This document shows, in pieces, positions 49,782 to 62,800 of a stretch of 64,000 bases of DNA; within the stretch, counting starts at the first letter, position 1; every line of letters starts with the position of its first letter. The notes under the pieces were generated by a model, which made no database searches, was not told where the DNA came from, and was given only the letters and a program-made list of their open reading frames with translations. The stretch lies in contig NC_056529.1 in the NCBI RefSeq assembly GCF_019175285.1, forward strand, positions 159,211-223,210, written 5' to 3'. Position numbers and translations under genes: made by a program. This DNA is from Sceloporus undulatus. Its lineage: Eukaryota; Chordata; Lepidosauria; Squamata; Phrynosomatidae.

Positions 49782-52700
49782 GGAGGGAGGGAGGGAGAGA
49801 GAAAAGCGAAGGAGTGCGAATGAGTAGCTCACCTGGGCTGAAGCTGCTCTGGAAGTAGAAAAAGAGGAAGAGGAGGAGAAGGGAGGGAGCCAAGGGAAGT
49901 GGCCAGGACCATCCGGAGGAGCCCCTGCTTTTCCTCATCATCGCAGCCTCCTCCCTTCCACCGCATGCCCCAAAGGGCCAAACGGCCGGCAAGAGGCTCT
50001 GCTCCCAGGCAACACCTCCTCCTCATGCTCCTCATCTCATGGCCCCAAAGAGCCCCTTCTACCACCATCACAGCCCTGAGAGGCTTCTGGAGAGGCAGCT
50101 CTAGGCTCCCCCACACACACACACACACTGCCTCACTGCTGGTCCTAGGCGACCCCTGTGAAAGGGTCTTGTGACCCCCAAAGGGGTCCCGACCCACAGG
50201 TTGGGAACCACTGAGCCAGGGGATTCTGGCATCTGGAGTCAAACACATCTGAAAGACCAATGTTTGGGAACCACTGATAGTTTAGCATATCCTTTGACCA
50301 TAAAACCCACAAAAGACAGGACCTCCTTGAGCAACTGTGTAATGGGTTGCAGTTCTGCCCTTCCAATCCCAATAGCCACTGAATGGCTGCAGGGCTTTGC
50401 TGGAAAAACTCCTTCACATCCCTCCCTTGATTGGCAGATGTTGCTTTCCTGGATTGCCAGGTAAATACTTGGACGGAAATTTATGCTCCTTGAGCATTAA
50501 ATTAAGATAGTCCATAAACTCTGAAGACTTGTAACACGTGGCATTTTAGGGATGCTAATAAAAGACATGCCTCAAACTTTTTAATTTTTGCCTTGGCTCC
50601 GTTTTTGTGTGTATGAGCCATCAGCTCCTCTGGAATGATAAGGGAGGCTAAGCAGAACAGTAAATGGAAGTACATTAAATGCATCATTTGCCTAGAAAAA
50701 TACCTCTTAATGCTCAGGAACCGCTCGGCACCCAGCTGCTGCTTGATGGACTTTTGCAGAAGGAAAGACTGGCTGTGCTGCGAAGCATCGCCGTAGTTGG
50801 TGAGAAGGATCGCCAGCAGGAAAAGCATGTAGACGAGAAAATTCTAACAAAAGCAAAAAGAACAGGAGCCATTATCCTGCGGGTAACAGCTTCGGGAGCT
50901 TGCAGCAGAAAAACTACCCGTGGATAATGGCACATTTTAAATATATATATATGCAATCAGCCCCCCAAATCCTTGGATTATTTATCCATGGATTCAACCA
51001 TCCACAGCTTGAAAATATTAAGTATATACATGAATTCCAAAAAGTAGAGCCCTCAGAGCTGTGGCTTTGGAAAGCTCTTATTGTGAAGTGCTAGAACACT
51101 TCTAGCAAAGGCTCTGCTGTGGTTCCCAACCTTTGGTTTTTCCAGATGATTTTGACTGCAGCTCCCATAATTCTGGACTCTTGGCCATGTTGGCTGGGGA
51201 TTATGAACTGAAGCCCAAAACAAATGGAGGATCAAAGCTTGGGAACTTCTGCTCATTTACGTAAATTACACAAGTTAGCACTTTGGGGACGCTTCCTGGA
51301 ACACTGCTGCCCCTGTGCCTCCCAAACACTTTGCAATTTTTATACAAAGAAAAAAAAATAAAGAGCCTAGCAGAATTGGCAACTGCAAGTCATGCCACCT
51401 AATAAATCATGGGTGCAATATGTCTTCTTGCTGTGGGGGAACATGGAACATCCCTGACCCCCTGTTATGCCTGGTGCAAAAAGAACGGTGTTTGGCAATT
51501 GCAATGTCCGTGTTACTGCCAGCCTTGACTTATGAACTCTTCCTATTGCAAGACCAGAGCTAAAAGTCACCCTAACTCATGGCTTAACCTTCTCTTTACT
51601 ACTCACTTTGAGCAGGTTGTGCAGAAGTTTCACTTTCCTGGCTTCCTCCTTGGCCTGGAACAATGCAAACCCTTGAGGTGGCCGGACCTTGCCGATCTTC
51701 TCCGAAACATGCTCAACAAAGGGATACTCCACCAATGTGTCATCCTCCTCGGGGTGCAGACGCTTGGCCACCAGTGAGAAATACAAAGCCTCCACCAGAA
51801 CCTGTGAGGAGCAGAGAAGCCATTTCAAAAAATCAGCTAAGATGTTTACCGACAGCAACAAGGGGGGTTCAGATTTAGTGAGACAAGAGCTCTTTGCCAT
51901 CCCTGTCTTAAGAAAAAGACATAAGGGTATATGCAATTCATGTATGGGGTTGAGTCGTCTTTATCTAAAATGCTTGTGACTGGGACTGTTTTGGATTTTG
52001 GAAGATTTTGGAATACTTGTGTTTGCAAGGACACACATAACGAGATATCGCAGAGATGGGACCCAAGTCTCAACACAAAATTCCCTGACGTTTCATATAC
52101 GCCTTTTACACATAGCCTGAAGGCAATTTTATACAGCATTTTAAAAAATAATTTTGTGCGTCAAACAAAGGTTGTGAATGTTGAACCATCAGAAAGCAAA
52201 GGTGTTGCAACTCTCAGCCACGTGTAAAAAAAAGTTTTGGTTTTTTGAGTATTTCAGATTTTGGAGTTATGGATAAGGGAGATTTAAGCTGTATATGTAC
52301 CAGAAGTTCAAGCTGTTTTTGTACCAGAACTTTATAAACAAATGTAGAGCAAATGAAGAAAGGCTTTGGGAATGGCAATGTATGTCCTCCAGTTGCTCCA
52401 GAGTAACCTCATATTTTAAACTCTTGGGACTTCTGGCTGCCAGTCCTAATTTTGTGGTCTTTGAATTAAAAGAGGCCTCTGCTGCTGGCAGCCATATCTC
52501 CTGCCCTTGCTTTCCCAGGACCAGAATTTTCTAAGATGCCTCCAAGCAATGTTACACAAGAGCAGCAAATCTTCTAACTTCCTTTCCCTCTGTTTTCCAA
52601 AGATGTGTCTTAGTGGTAAGCAAAGACTCACTGGAAGTGACTCTCAACAGCTCTTCCAAACATCTGGATCGCTTAATAAGTTGCATTAGTGGTCTGTTTT

Positions 52701-55700
52701 AATTTTCCGCATTGCTACCTCTTTTCCCCACACAAAGAACAAAAGAAATGGGGACATCTGCAGAGAAAAAGAGGGGGGGCACCAGAGCAGTTCCAAAAAC
52801 AATTGCATCTTCTGCCATAGAAACAGTATGAGGTCCTGAAAAATAAATCCCAGAAACATATTATGTGATCTATAAAAATCTGAAATTCAAGGAATAGATA
52901 AGGTGGAGCATGGCCTCCTCAGGTAATTTCAATAAGCACATGGCCAGATATGGGTGCCGACTCAAAGAGGGCACAAGGTGGCAAGTAAAAAGTCCTATCA
53001 GAAGTGGAAAAGTCCTATCAGAGAAACCCACAGCTCTTCTCATGGCCTACCTTGAGGGGTTCCCAGAGGACAAATGAGGAGAGGAAGCTAAAAATCCCTG
53101 AGATGAGCCACATGAGGGCCACGCTGGAGGTGAAACCCACACCGATCCACACAGAGACCCCGAAGCAGATGAGGAGGATGGCAAAGCTGACGGCATGTGC
53201 CAGGTAAGAGCACCAGAAGGGCAGGAGGCGCTTCCGGAGAGCGTGGTCCACAACTGCCAGAGACAAAAGGCATGTGAAGATGGGTGGAAGAATTGGTGGA
53301 GAGATGCTAGTGACATTGAACTCCTGACATTGAACCTCTGTTGGCTGCGCTCTGACCTAGAACCCCAACACTGGCTGTGCTGACATGGAAACTCTGGCAT
53401 CAGTCATGCGCTGACCTAGAACCTCCAACATTACTCATGCTCGGACCTAGAATCCCTTGCATCAGTCATGCTCTAACAAATCTCCAACATCAGCCATGCT
53501 CTGACCTAAAACTTCCGACATCAGTCATGCATTGACCTAGAATCTCTGCTGTTGGTGGTGCTCTGACCTATAACCTCTAACATTGGCCCAGCAGCCTCTG
53601 AGTACCAAAGCCCCCAAGATCCCCATGCAGTATGAAAGGTTGAGACCCACTGAACTAGACTGCCCAAGAAACCACAGCCGCCAAGCTACCTGTTCGCGTT
53701 GATTTGGCTGAGCGGTTGAGTTCCCTGCCAGGGACGGCTATCCCTTTGTCATTCAGCCTCTGCAACATGATCGTCTCCGTCTTCTCCCCGAGCATGTTGG
53801 ATCTACCAGGGCAAATGAGATCATGCATGAAATACTTCGTTGCTGCTCATGGAGTTTGCCAGGGGAAGGAGTCGCACACAAGTTGGCAGCAACAATCACA
53901 ACACATCTGCATCCAGGGCCTTCAAGGTATCGTATCTCAGAGTTGGAGCTTCCTGCCCTGTTCTGTGCTCACCTACCAAGCCAACTGGGAAGGTTGCAGG
54001 ATACAGGCACATATGTAGTGCATCTCAGCCACATGAGAAAGGTGTGCAACACTCCATAACCCAGGGACTCCTTCATACCCCTACATCCGCCATGGAGGAA
54101 CTGGGAGAAGATACTTGCCCCCACCCAAGGATGCCTTCTTGCCCCTCCATCCCTGGACAGACTTACAGCCCTGAGATGAGATCTGTTTCGACCCTGCGGT
54201 GCTGCACCACATCCTGCGTGTGAGGGAGGCTGCCAGCTCCATCTGCAAGAATTTGCCGTATCAGGTCTTCGTCTGCAAGAGGAAGAAAGCATGCGCAAGG
54301 TGGCATTCAGCAACATCAGCTGCATCCATTGCTGGGAAAATGGGAGGCTTCCCTTGTGCTGAATTAGAACCTGGGCACAAGGGCAGCTTCCCATCCACAA
54401 AACAGAGGCAAACGTCGATGCCAGGCGAATTCAGATACAAGTTTTTTTGCTTTTCTCCTCACCTGAAGCAGAGAAGTATCTGGCCTGTGCCTGGGGATAT
54501 CCAAGGGATAAACTGTCGTCTTCAGCAGCCAAAGGAGCCTCGAGGCCAAGGTGGCGGCTGGTCCTCCCTCTCTTCAGCTTCTGGATGGTGTTGCCCATGA
54601 TGGACGGGTCACTCAGCAGATCCGGCCAGTGGAGAAGGGCCTCGTTGGACGGCCACCGGATCAAGCTGAGCCCAGAAAGACAGACAAAAAAGAGCCCACC
54701 ATTCAATAGAGCTTTCCCAGAAATGTCTGACAAAACTACAGATTCCAGAATTCCATAGCATGGCAGTTAAAGTGGTGTCAAACTGGAGTATTTTTGCAGT
54801 GCAGATGCAGCAGTACAGAACACAATATAAATCCTAAGAAACAAAGAAACTCAAAAGTATTCCTTGTACTCATGAACCAGAAAGAAAAAAACACACCAGC
54901 TGAGCTTTTCAAGAAATACAAAATTCTTCTTGAGAAATTACAACAAAAACTCACAAGTTTTTCAGGATGTATGTAAGAAATACAGAAGAAATAGAAAAGC
55001 TTCTTGTATTTGAGAAATAATAATAACAATAGTACAACCCAGCAAGCCAGAGCCTTTCAAGAAATACAACATGTCTCCTAGGAAATACTGTCAGCCCTCT
55101 GTATCCATGGATTCTTTATCCATGGATTCAAGCATCCACAGCTTGAAAATATATACATTCCAAAAGTAAACCTTGATTTAGCCATTTTATATAAGGGGCA
55201 CCATTTTGATATCCCACTGTATGTAATGGGACCTGAGCGTGTACAGATTTTGGTACCCATTGGGGGTGCTAGAACCAAAGCCCAAAGGTCCAGTGTAGAA
55301 AAGCTTCAAGTATTATTTGCACTGAAAAAAATACTTGAATACAATCTCAATAGATGCACCCCTCCCCATGTTTTTCAAGAAATATCAAAATGGCTCCTTG
55401 CATTGGCCTCTTGCAGAGAGTGTCTTTCCTTAACCCCACAAGTATGCAGAATTGTTCAAGCGAATGACATCCCTACTTACCTTTTTGAATCATCCAGGAA
55501 CAGATCGGTTTTTGTTTGCTCTGAAAAGGCCTGTAGAAGGAGAGAGAGAGTGAGTGAGAAAGCAAGAAAGAATGCTAGAAAGAGTACCATTAGGGTCTGC
55601 CCTCTGGATCTTAGTATAAGCCCCCTCCATCTTTCTCTGGGAACATAGCAACCATCAAGGATTCCACTGTGACACCCTCCCTGTCTCTCACTTCTGTTCG

Positions 55701-58700
55701 AAGGCCAGGAAAGTTGAGGAATGAACTTTCGAGAATTGAGGTATCTAGGTAGTTGTCGATCTCCAAGGACTGCTGGTCAGACTGGGCCAGAGACTGGCTG
55801 ATGGAGACCTGCAAGAGAGAGGGACATAGGATGGGCCAAAGTCTTCCTCCCAAGGTCAGAAGGACCACGGCGGCCATGATGGAAGGGAGGAACAAAGACT
55901 TTGGACCTTGCCCTTTCCAGTTGCTCCAGAGACTGGGACACGGAGCAATGGGTTCAACCCACAGAAAAAGAGATTCCACCGAAGCTTTAGGAAGAACTTT
56001 GGATGTCCCATGGACAGTTTTCTTGCATCCTTACCTTGCTGCGTGCCATTCGGAAGAGAAAGAGAAGTGCCAGGTACAGAGGATAGACAACCAAACTGGA
56101 CACCAAGCCAACCATGGCCGTCTCGCCGCTGATGGGAATCAAGGTGGAAATGGGCACGTGGCTGGAATAGAGATAGGAGGGGGTGAGTAAGGTAATCCTC
56201 CAATGCAATTCCCATTGTCAGGGAATTTCTAAGATTCTTCCACTGGACTTGATGGCTAATCTGCGATCTTTGGTTCACAAGAGGCACACTAATCCTGCAG
56301 TGCCGATGCAGCCTTTGAGAGAGGAGCCCACCTGAAGTTGACGTCTCCCACGACGCCGTACCAAACCGCATTGGCGCAGAGGAAGAGGAAGACGAGGAGG
56401 CAGCAGCAAGAGGCTCGCTGGACCCGGGTGAAGCGGCTGCGAGGAGGTCGGTCCCACAAGGACAACCAGACATGCTTCTCAAAGAAACCCCGCTGCAACT
56501 CGCCCACAAAGATCCGCAGGGAACTCCGCAGCTCCGTCTCACCTGAGGAGGAAAAGCAGAGGATGGGGAGGCGTCAGTCCAAGGGCTGGTGGGAGCATTT
56601 GAGCCCCTGCAGAGGGAAGGGATGCCAAGGAGACCTTCCCCAGGGTGGGCATCAGGTTTTAAACAATACAGTGGGTCCTTGGTATCTGCTGAGATTTGGT
56701 TCCAGGACACCCCCCATACCCCATGGATATCAAAATACATGGATATTCAAGTACCATTAAATACAATGGTGTAGTAAAATGGTGTCTCTTATATAAAATG
56801 GCAAAATCAAGTTTTGCTTTTTAGAATTTATATGTATGTGTGTGCATGTGTGTGTGTGTATTAATATTTTCAAGCTGTGGATACCTGAATATATGGATAA
56901 AAAAATCAATGGATATGGAGGGCAACAATCTGCAGACTGAAGGGATGCTATGTGTCCTTTGGAAAGGAAAGACTCCACCCGATTCACTACTTCAGACCTC
57001 CTCTTCTCAGAGGCAGAGCTCAGATTTACAAATTTTGTGGTGGCCATTTCTGCTCAACATGGGAATTCAGTAGCCCTACCACCCTGTGTGCCATCCCTCC
57101 TTCCTTACAGACCCTTGCAGACCCAAACTCAAAAGTCCCAGCCTCCAGCTCACCAGCTGCAAAGACCTCCTTCTCCACCAAGCCATCGTTCTCCTCGCTC
57201 TCCACAGACAGCCAGTCGTTCACCAAGAAGTGGTAGGACTTACAAGTCTGCAAGTCCCTGACAATGACGTGTTGCAAGTACCATGATGGACTGAGCCCTG
57301 GAGGAACGAAACAAGATACAGGAGCAAGGCTTTTAGGTCAATTCTGGCTCCATCACACAGCCACAATCTCAAAACCTCTGCAGCCCCGGGAATAAAATTG
57401 GAGGACTCTCAAAACTGTGGTGCCACTGTTTGAAACAATTGCTTCGGGTCCACTCTGTGTCTCATTCAACTACTCACCCTTCAAACTCAGAGTGCATCGA
57501 TACTATAGAAATAATGCGGTTTGACTTCACTATGTGACTGGCATGGCTCTATCCTACAGAATTTGAGATTCGTAGTTTGTTGATGTACTAGCATTCCCTA
57601 GCAGAGAAGGCTAAATCCTGTGAAACTACAAATTCTTGGATTCCACAGGATAGAGCTTCAGCACTTAAAAGTGGTGTCAAACTGGATTATTTCTGCAGTG
57701 TAGATGCACCCTTAATTGTCCTGGGAATGTAGTGGATCAGAATTATGGAATCATTGCAAGAGAAGAAATGGAATATGATCTAAGATGCCCTGCTTGCAAA
57801 TTTCTACCTCTAACTGCACCAATATCAAGGTGGGAGATTATATTTTACTCCAGTTGGCCACTGTAGTTCTAATACCATTGGAATGGAACACAGACAACTG
57901 CAGTCATTGAAGATTGAGAGAGTGCTCTGGTCAAGGAATGGAATATTGTGGGATAAATATCATCAGGATAACAAGCTAGGGAGTGTCTTGCATGCCACAT
58001 GTGAGAGGCAGATGTTGCCATACCAAGATATATTTTTTTTACAAAACAACAATAGTATATCTTGAGCCCCGCTTTCTGCTTTTTTTTCTATGCACAATCT
58101 TTGCAAGCACCTCCAAAGAAGGAGGCTGAAGCATTTCTTCTACCCATACAAACTGTGGGTACCACAGTCCGGCCAACCTTAGCTGTCCTGCCTCGTAACG
58201 CACCTTTGTTGTCGTGCCAGATGCGGATTTTCCACACGCTGCCCAGGCTCCGTTCCGTGGCGATCTGGAAGATGTCAAGGCTGTTGCGGCGGAAGGCATT
58301 CTCTCCGTCCAGGTGCCGATGGCCAGATTTGCTTTCCATCCCATACAGAGTGATCCCCACATGGGCCGTCGTACCTGGAAGAAAGCAAGGAGGCCATGAC
58401 AATTCATGGGGAGACATGGGTCAGCTTTGCCCCATGTGGCACAGAGAAAAGTGACACAAAGGTGGCCCTGTTGAAAACCCATGTTCAAGTCCGTCCTCAA
58501 TTTCTCACTCTGTAAGTAGCCCCAAAATGCAGTGTGGTGTAGTGGTCTGAGTGTTGGACTATGACTCTGGAGACCAGGGTTTAAATCCCCATTTGGCAAT
58601 GGAAGCCTCAGAGGAAGCAAAGGCAATCCTTGTTGATGTTGTAGTGTGCCTTCAAGTTGTTTTTCACTTATTGCTACCCAATGTCGAACCTATCTTGGGG

Positions 58701-59774
58701 TTTTCTTGGCAAGTTTCTTCAAAGGGTGTTTGCCATGGCTATCCTATGAGGCCGAGAGTGGGGCATGCCCAAGGTCACCCAATGGGTTTCCATGGCCAAG
58801 CCAGAATTCAAACCCTAGTTTCCAGAGTCATAGTCCAACGCTCAAACCACTACATCACACTAACCCTCTTCTGGACAAATCTTGCCAAGAAAACCCTTGA
58901 TAGGTTCATGTTAGGGTTGCCATAAGTCAGAAATGACTTGAAGGCACAACCACATCAACAAGGTAGGGAACTGAAGCACTTTGGCTGCTCATACAGACTG
59001 GGTTGATCCTGGAATGACCTAAAGGTGGATGGTTTAACTATAACAATCCACTTGCAAGTCATGCCACAGATTGGAAGTGTCAGGATCAGCCTTTCCACCT
59101 TTCCAAATCTCTCTGCGGTGAAAGAAGAATAAGCCAGGTGAGTTTAAACATCCTCTTAGGGGGTGTTCCCACTTGACAGATAAAACGGATTGTATTGGCA
59201 CAATTCTGATTCGGATGATGTTCCGGGAATAATTTGAATTTTTTCCATAGTTTCCATTACGAAAAGGGGCAAATTACCCGGATTCAAAATTTAGACCCTG
59301 TTTTCGTTCCCATTTATTTTAAATCGCTTTATTTTAAAGCGGATTAATTTGCTCCCTGTTCCCATTTGTGTCCACAAGCTGTCAATCAAGTGCCTAGGCT
59401 TCAGCCGTCACAAGTATTGGGGGGGAGGTTTGGGGCAGCCAATGGAAATCGGCTGCATCCGAGGTTCTTCTGTTGTGTCTCCCCAGACTAGAAGGAGCCT
59501 CTATTTGTCCTAAACCCCTTGCTCTTCTGTCTCTCCCCATATTAACTGCCATAACTCAGTGCTAGGGAATCCTGGGAATGGTAGTTTACTATGGCACCAG
59601 CACTCTCTGGCAGAGGAGGATAAATGTCTCACAAACACAACAGTTCCCATAATTCCTTAGTACTGAGCCAGGGAAGGTTAAGGGGCCTCAAACTGTATTA
59701 TTTCTACAGTGGGTTTGGAACAACAGATGAGTTTTTTTCCAGTAAATTAAAAAAGTTGTTACTTTATAATTTAC

Positions 59775-59817
<43 letters not shown>

Positions 59818-62800
59818 ATATGTATGTGTGTATATACCTATATACCTATATGTTTGTGTGTTTATATATATATATGCATGTGTGTGTGTGAGTATTCCTA
59901 TATAAACATATGTATGTATAAACATCTATCTATCTATCTATCTAGCTAGCTAGCTAGCTAGCTAGCTAGTGTGCGTGCGTGTGTGTTTGCCAAATCAGAT
60001 CAAGGAGGAGAAGGCAGTGGGGTTCAGTGGGTAGAGACTATGCATCCAAAGCTTAGGTTTGGCAAATCGGATCAAGGAGGAGAAGGCAGTGGGGTTCAGT
60101 GGAGAGAAATTCTTTGGGGAAGAGAAAAGAGAAAGCTTGATCCCCCCCTCAGATCCCTGGACATCCAGGCTCTCTTGTGTCTTCTCATAGTTCCTCTGGA
60201 AGGAGCCTCCATTCCCTCAAATCCCTTTGCCTCCCCCATTGCTCCCTGGGCTGTCTGGGGGGCGATCAAGCAGGCATGTACTGCAAAGCCCATCTGCTGC
60301 TCAGGCGCTCAGGCAGAGGCGAAAAAAGAAAAAATAATAGTTAAAAATGGTATTCAGTGGCTCTCCTCACACATCGGTCTATGAATGTGGAGCAGAGGGG
60401 AGGTTGCAATCCACCGGGGTAAAGGCTATGTGAATGGAAGAAAATGGTGCTGGCGATGCAGAAAGAGAACAAAGAGGGTGACACCCCCAGGCCAGCCCCT
60501 TGAGTGCTGCTCCTCCCATCTCCAGGTTCCCAAATCAGACACCCTTGTTGTTCCCATTCGGATACAGCGAATCGGACCCCGGGATCAAAAATAATCCGCA
60601 TTATAACCTACTGTTTTTTAAACCGGTTTATAGGCATATAATTCGAATTATTCGAGATAATCCGATTTAGACTTGAATCTCTATGGGAACGATTCCGGGG
60701 CAGTGCAGATCTAATTCGGGCTTGAGTGGAAACGATACCCCCTAAATTCGCATCATGATCCGCTTTATAGGCGAATGGGAACACCCCTTGCTCCTTTTCT
60801 TCCTCCTCCATCATCGCTCTCCATCGCTCTCCAGGGTGGGTTTTTTGCATGGCGGAAAATGGAGCAACTTGCTCCTTTGCAGCTGTTGCCCACCCATTGA
60901 TCATGTTCCTTTCACCTTGGGAGGAACGGCAGATGGGCCAAGCCGGGTTGGCTTACTTTCCCAACAGGAGTGGTTCCAAACTAGGCCAATATCCTGGTGG
61001 GAGGAGATGTTTCTCCTGGATGTTCTCTCCACTGAGCGGCTGAAAACCCTCACAGTATGTTTCCTTTGCATTCTGCTAAGAGCTGCCAGATGTTCCTTGG
61101 TTCCACCTTGGCCCATCTGAAGCAACTCACTTGCTCACCAGCGTGTGCTTTTGCACCGAACCTCTGCCCAAGCCGAGGGTGGCCAACACCCATATCCAAG
61201 AGCCATCCCACCCATATCCTTTTAAAAGCGTCTTGCTCTGGCCATGAGGAGCAAAGGAAATTACACACCTAAGAAAAGCAGGGTGGCTGCTATTCTTCCT
61301 TTACGGAAGGGGCGTGCAACTCTGGCAAGTCTGGAGGTGAACTTCTTTGTTCCCAGAACCACCCAAATACCAACAGAAAAACAAAAAAGCCTGGTTTTTG
61401 AAACCTGGTATTCATTTTTAAAACGTTAACGGTGCAGGGGTCTCCCAAGATCTACTGTATATACTCATATATACATCTAGAAATTTTAGTCAGAATATTG
61501 ACCCAAAAAAACTGAGTCGACTTCTCCATGGGTCAGTGTATCTGCTGTACTTTAACTGTTATTAAAAAAGGAACCATCCTCTGGTGAAAGGGAAGAGTGT
61601 AATCTTTCCTGAAAATACTGATGCCTTCTATTCTGTCTTCCATCCAGCCTTTAAGGTGAGCACAAACTTGCTGGAATATTCCAAGTCCTTTGGCACTGTT
61701 TTCCTTTGCCTCATCCTTTAGATCCTTTGTTACATGTCCCCAAGTTTTACCTTCTACTTGTGCATGGGTCATACAAAAAACCATAATTTTGGCCTCAAAA
61801 CCTGCTCTCGATTTATACATGAAGTCAACTTATAGTCAAATATATATGGTATTTAAAAGGTGTCACATTCTCCCTGGGAACTTCCATGACAGGCAATCCA
61901 TTTTCTTTTCACCAGAAAAATGGCGATCTGGAAGAATGGGCTGCAGGTTGTGGAAACAAGCCTTGGGGTCCATCCCTTGCAAGGTGGCCAGGCATCCTCC
62001 TCCTTTTACAAGACATTTCAAGGTTCAATTTCCAAGACATTTCCTCCATTTCAACCTTCTGTCCAGGAGGAATTTCAAAGATGTCCTCCATTTTGACCAT
62101 GACTAAGAAGCATGCATTTACATTTATACCGCAGCTACTAACCTGACCCCTTGCCCCAGCCTGTTTTCACCAGGATCTCGTACTTGTAGAGCCCGTTCTT
62201 GCCACAGAAAGGGATCACCCCGACGCGGTTAATGTCGATCAGGTCCAGCTTGTGCACGATCACGGCAGCCACGGAGTAGGTCACAAAACAGAGGGCACAT
62301 GTCAGCAGGACAATGTAGTTCATCCCCGGCCCTGGAGGCTGAGCAAAAGGAAACACGGGTGTGTTGAAGATGGCTGTACCTTTGCACTGTCATGTCCTCC
62401 TTCCAGAAAGTGGACATGGACTTGACTCACAGACAGAAGCAGTGGACCTGCTGGGACGTGGGGCATGAGGAGGTTCCAGCTTATAATTTTTTAAAAAATA
62501 TACAATTAAAAACAAAAGTGAATATTAAAATAGAATTAAATTTATAGTCTAAAAGTCTTACAGGCTTTTGATTCAAAGAAGGGGCATGAAATACAACCAC
62601 TATCACATGACAGGGAAAATCATAACGGTAATATCTCTGACTGGACTCACAGGCCGCATGAACTGGACCGAGTGAGGGGGCACAAAAAGGCTTGCTCCGA
62701 AGGCGGTCAGATGTTGGGTCAAGCAGACGGCTTTCTCAGGAGTGGTCCCCTCCAAGGGCACCAGGCCCTCCGTCTTCCAGCGGACCTCTTCGGCGCTGAA

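Larger units (their letters stand above)
44408..50213. mobile_element. Inner hAT-type element with perfect 8-bp target duplication
   Basis: Starts CAGTGGTTCTCAACC and ends GGTTGGGAACCACTG. It is flanked by AGCCAGGG at 44400-44407 and again at 50214-50221, the 8-bp duplication expected of hAT elements. Remnant parts lie at 47979-48130 (with a hairpin around CCATCGGAAA and TTTCCGATGG) and 50140-50213. Between them are the L1, a SINE, LINE tails and MITEs. Confidence 0.75.
44326..50276. mobile_element. Outer hAT-like MITE split by nested insertions
   Basis: Starts CAGCGATTCCCAAACTTTGG, ends AATGTTTGGGAACCACTG; the termini are inverted repeats. Only about 135 bp belong to this element (44326-44407 and 50222-50276). 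The rest is inserted. I saw no matching 8-bp duplication outside it. Confidence 0.6.
59160..60787. mobile_element. Non-autonomous DNA transposon, about 1.6 kb
   Basis: Ends GGGGTGTTCCCACTTGACAG and GGCGAATGGGAACACCCC are inverted repeats. The subterminal regions share AATCCGCTTTAT-like motifs. Inside are a MITE (59541-59715), microsatellites and a direct duplication, but no transposase. Superfamily unknown; PIF/Harbinger is possible. Confidence 0.55.

Noticed and set aside
53322-53592. Possible CRISPR array
   Set aside because: Adjacent variable repeats without spacers in a vertebrate intron: a minisatellite.
55856-56740. 294-codon open frame on the - strand in PKD1
   Set aside because: It runs through an intron and reads exons 29-30 in a frame other than the one set by the splice phases.
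58528-58630. tRNA gene
   Set aside because: A tRNA-like SINE head with degraded boxes, followed by the SINE body.
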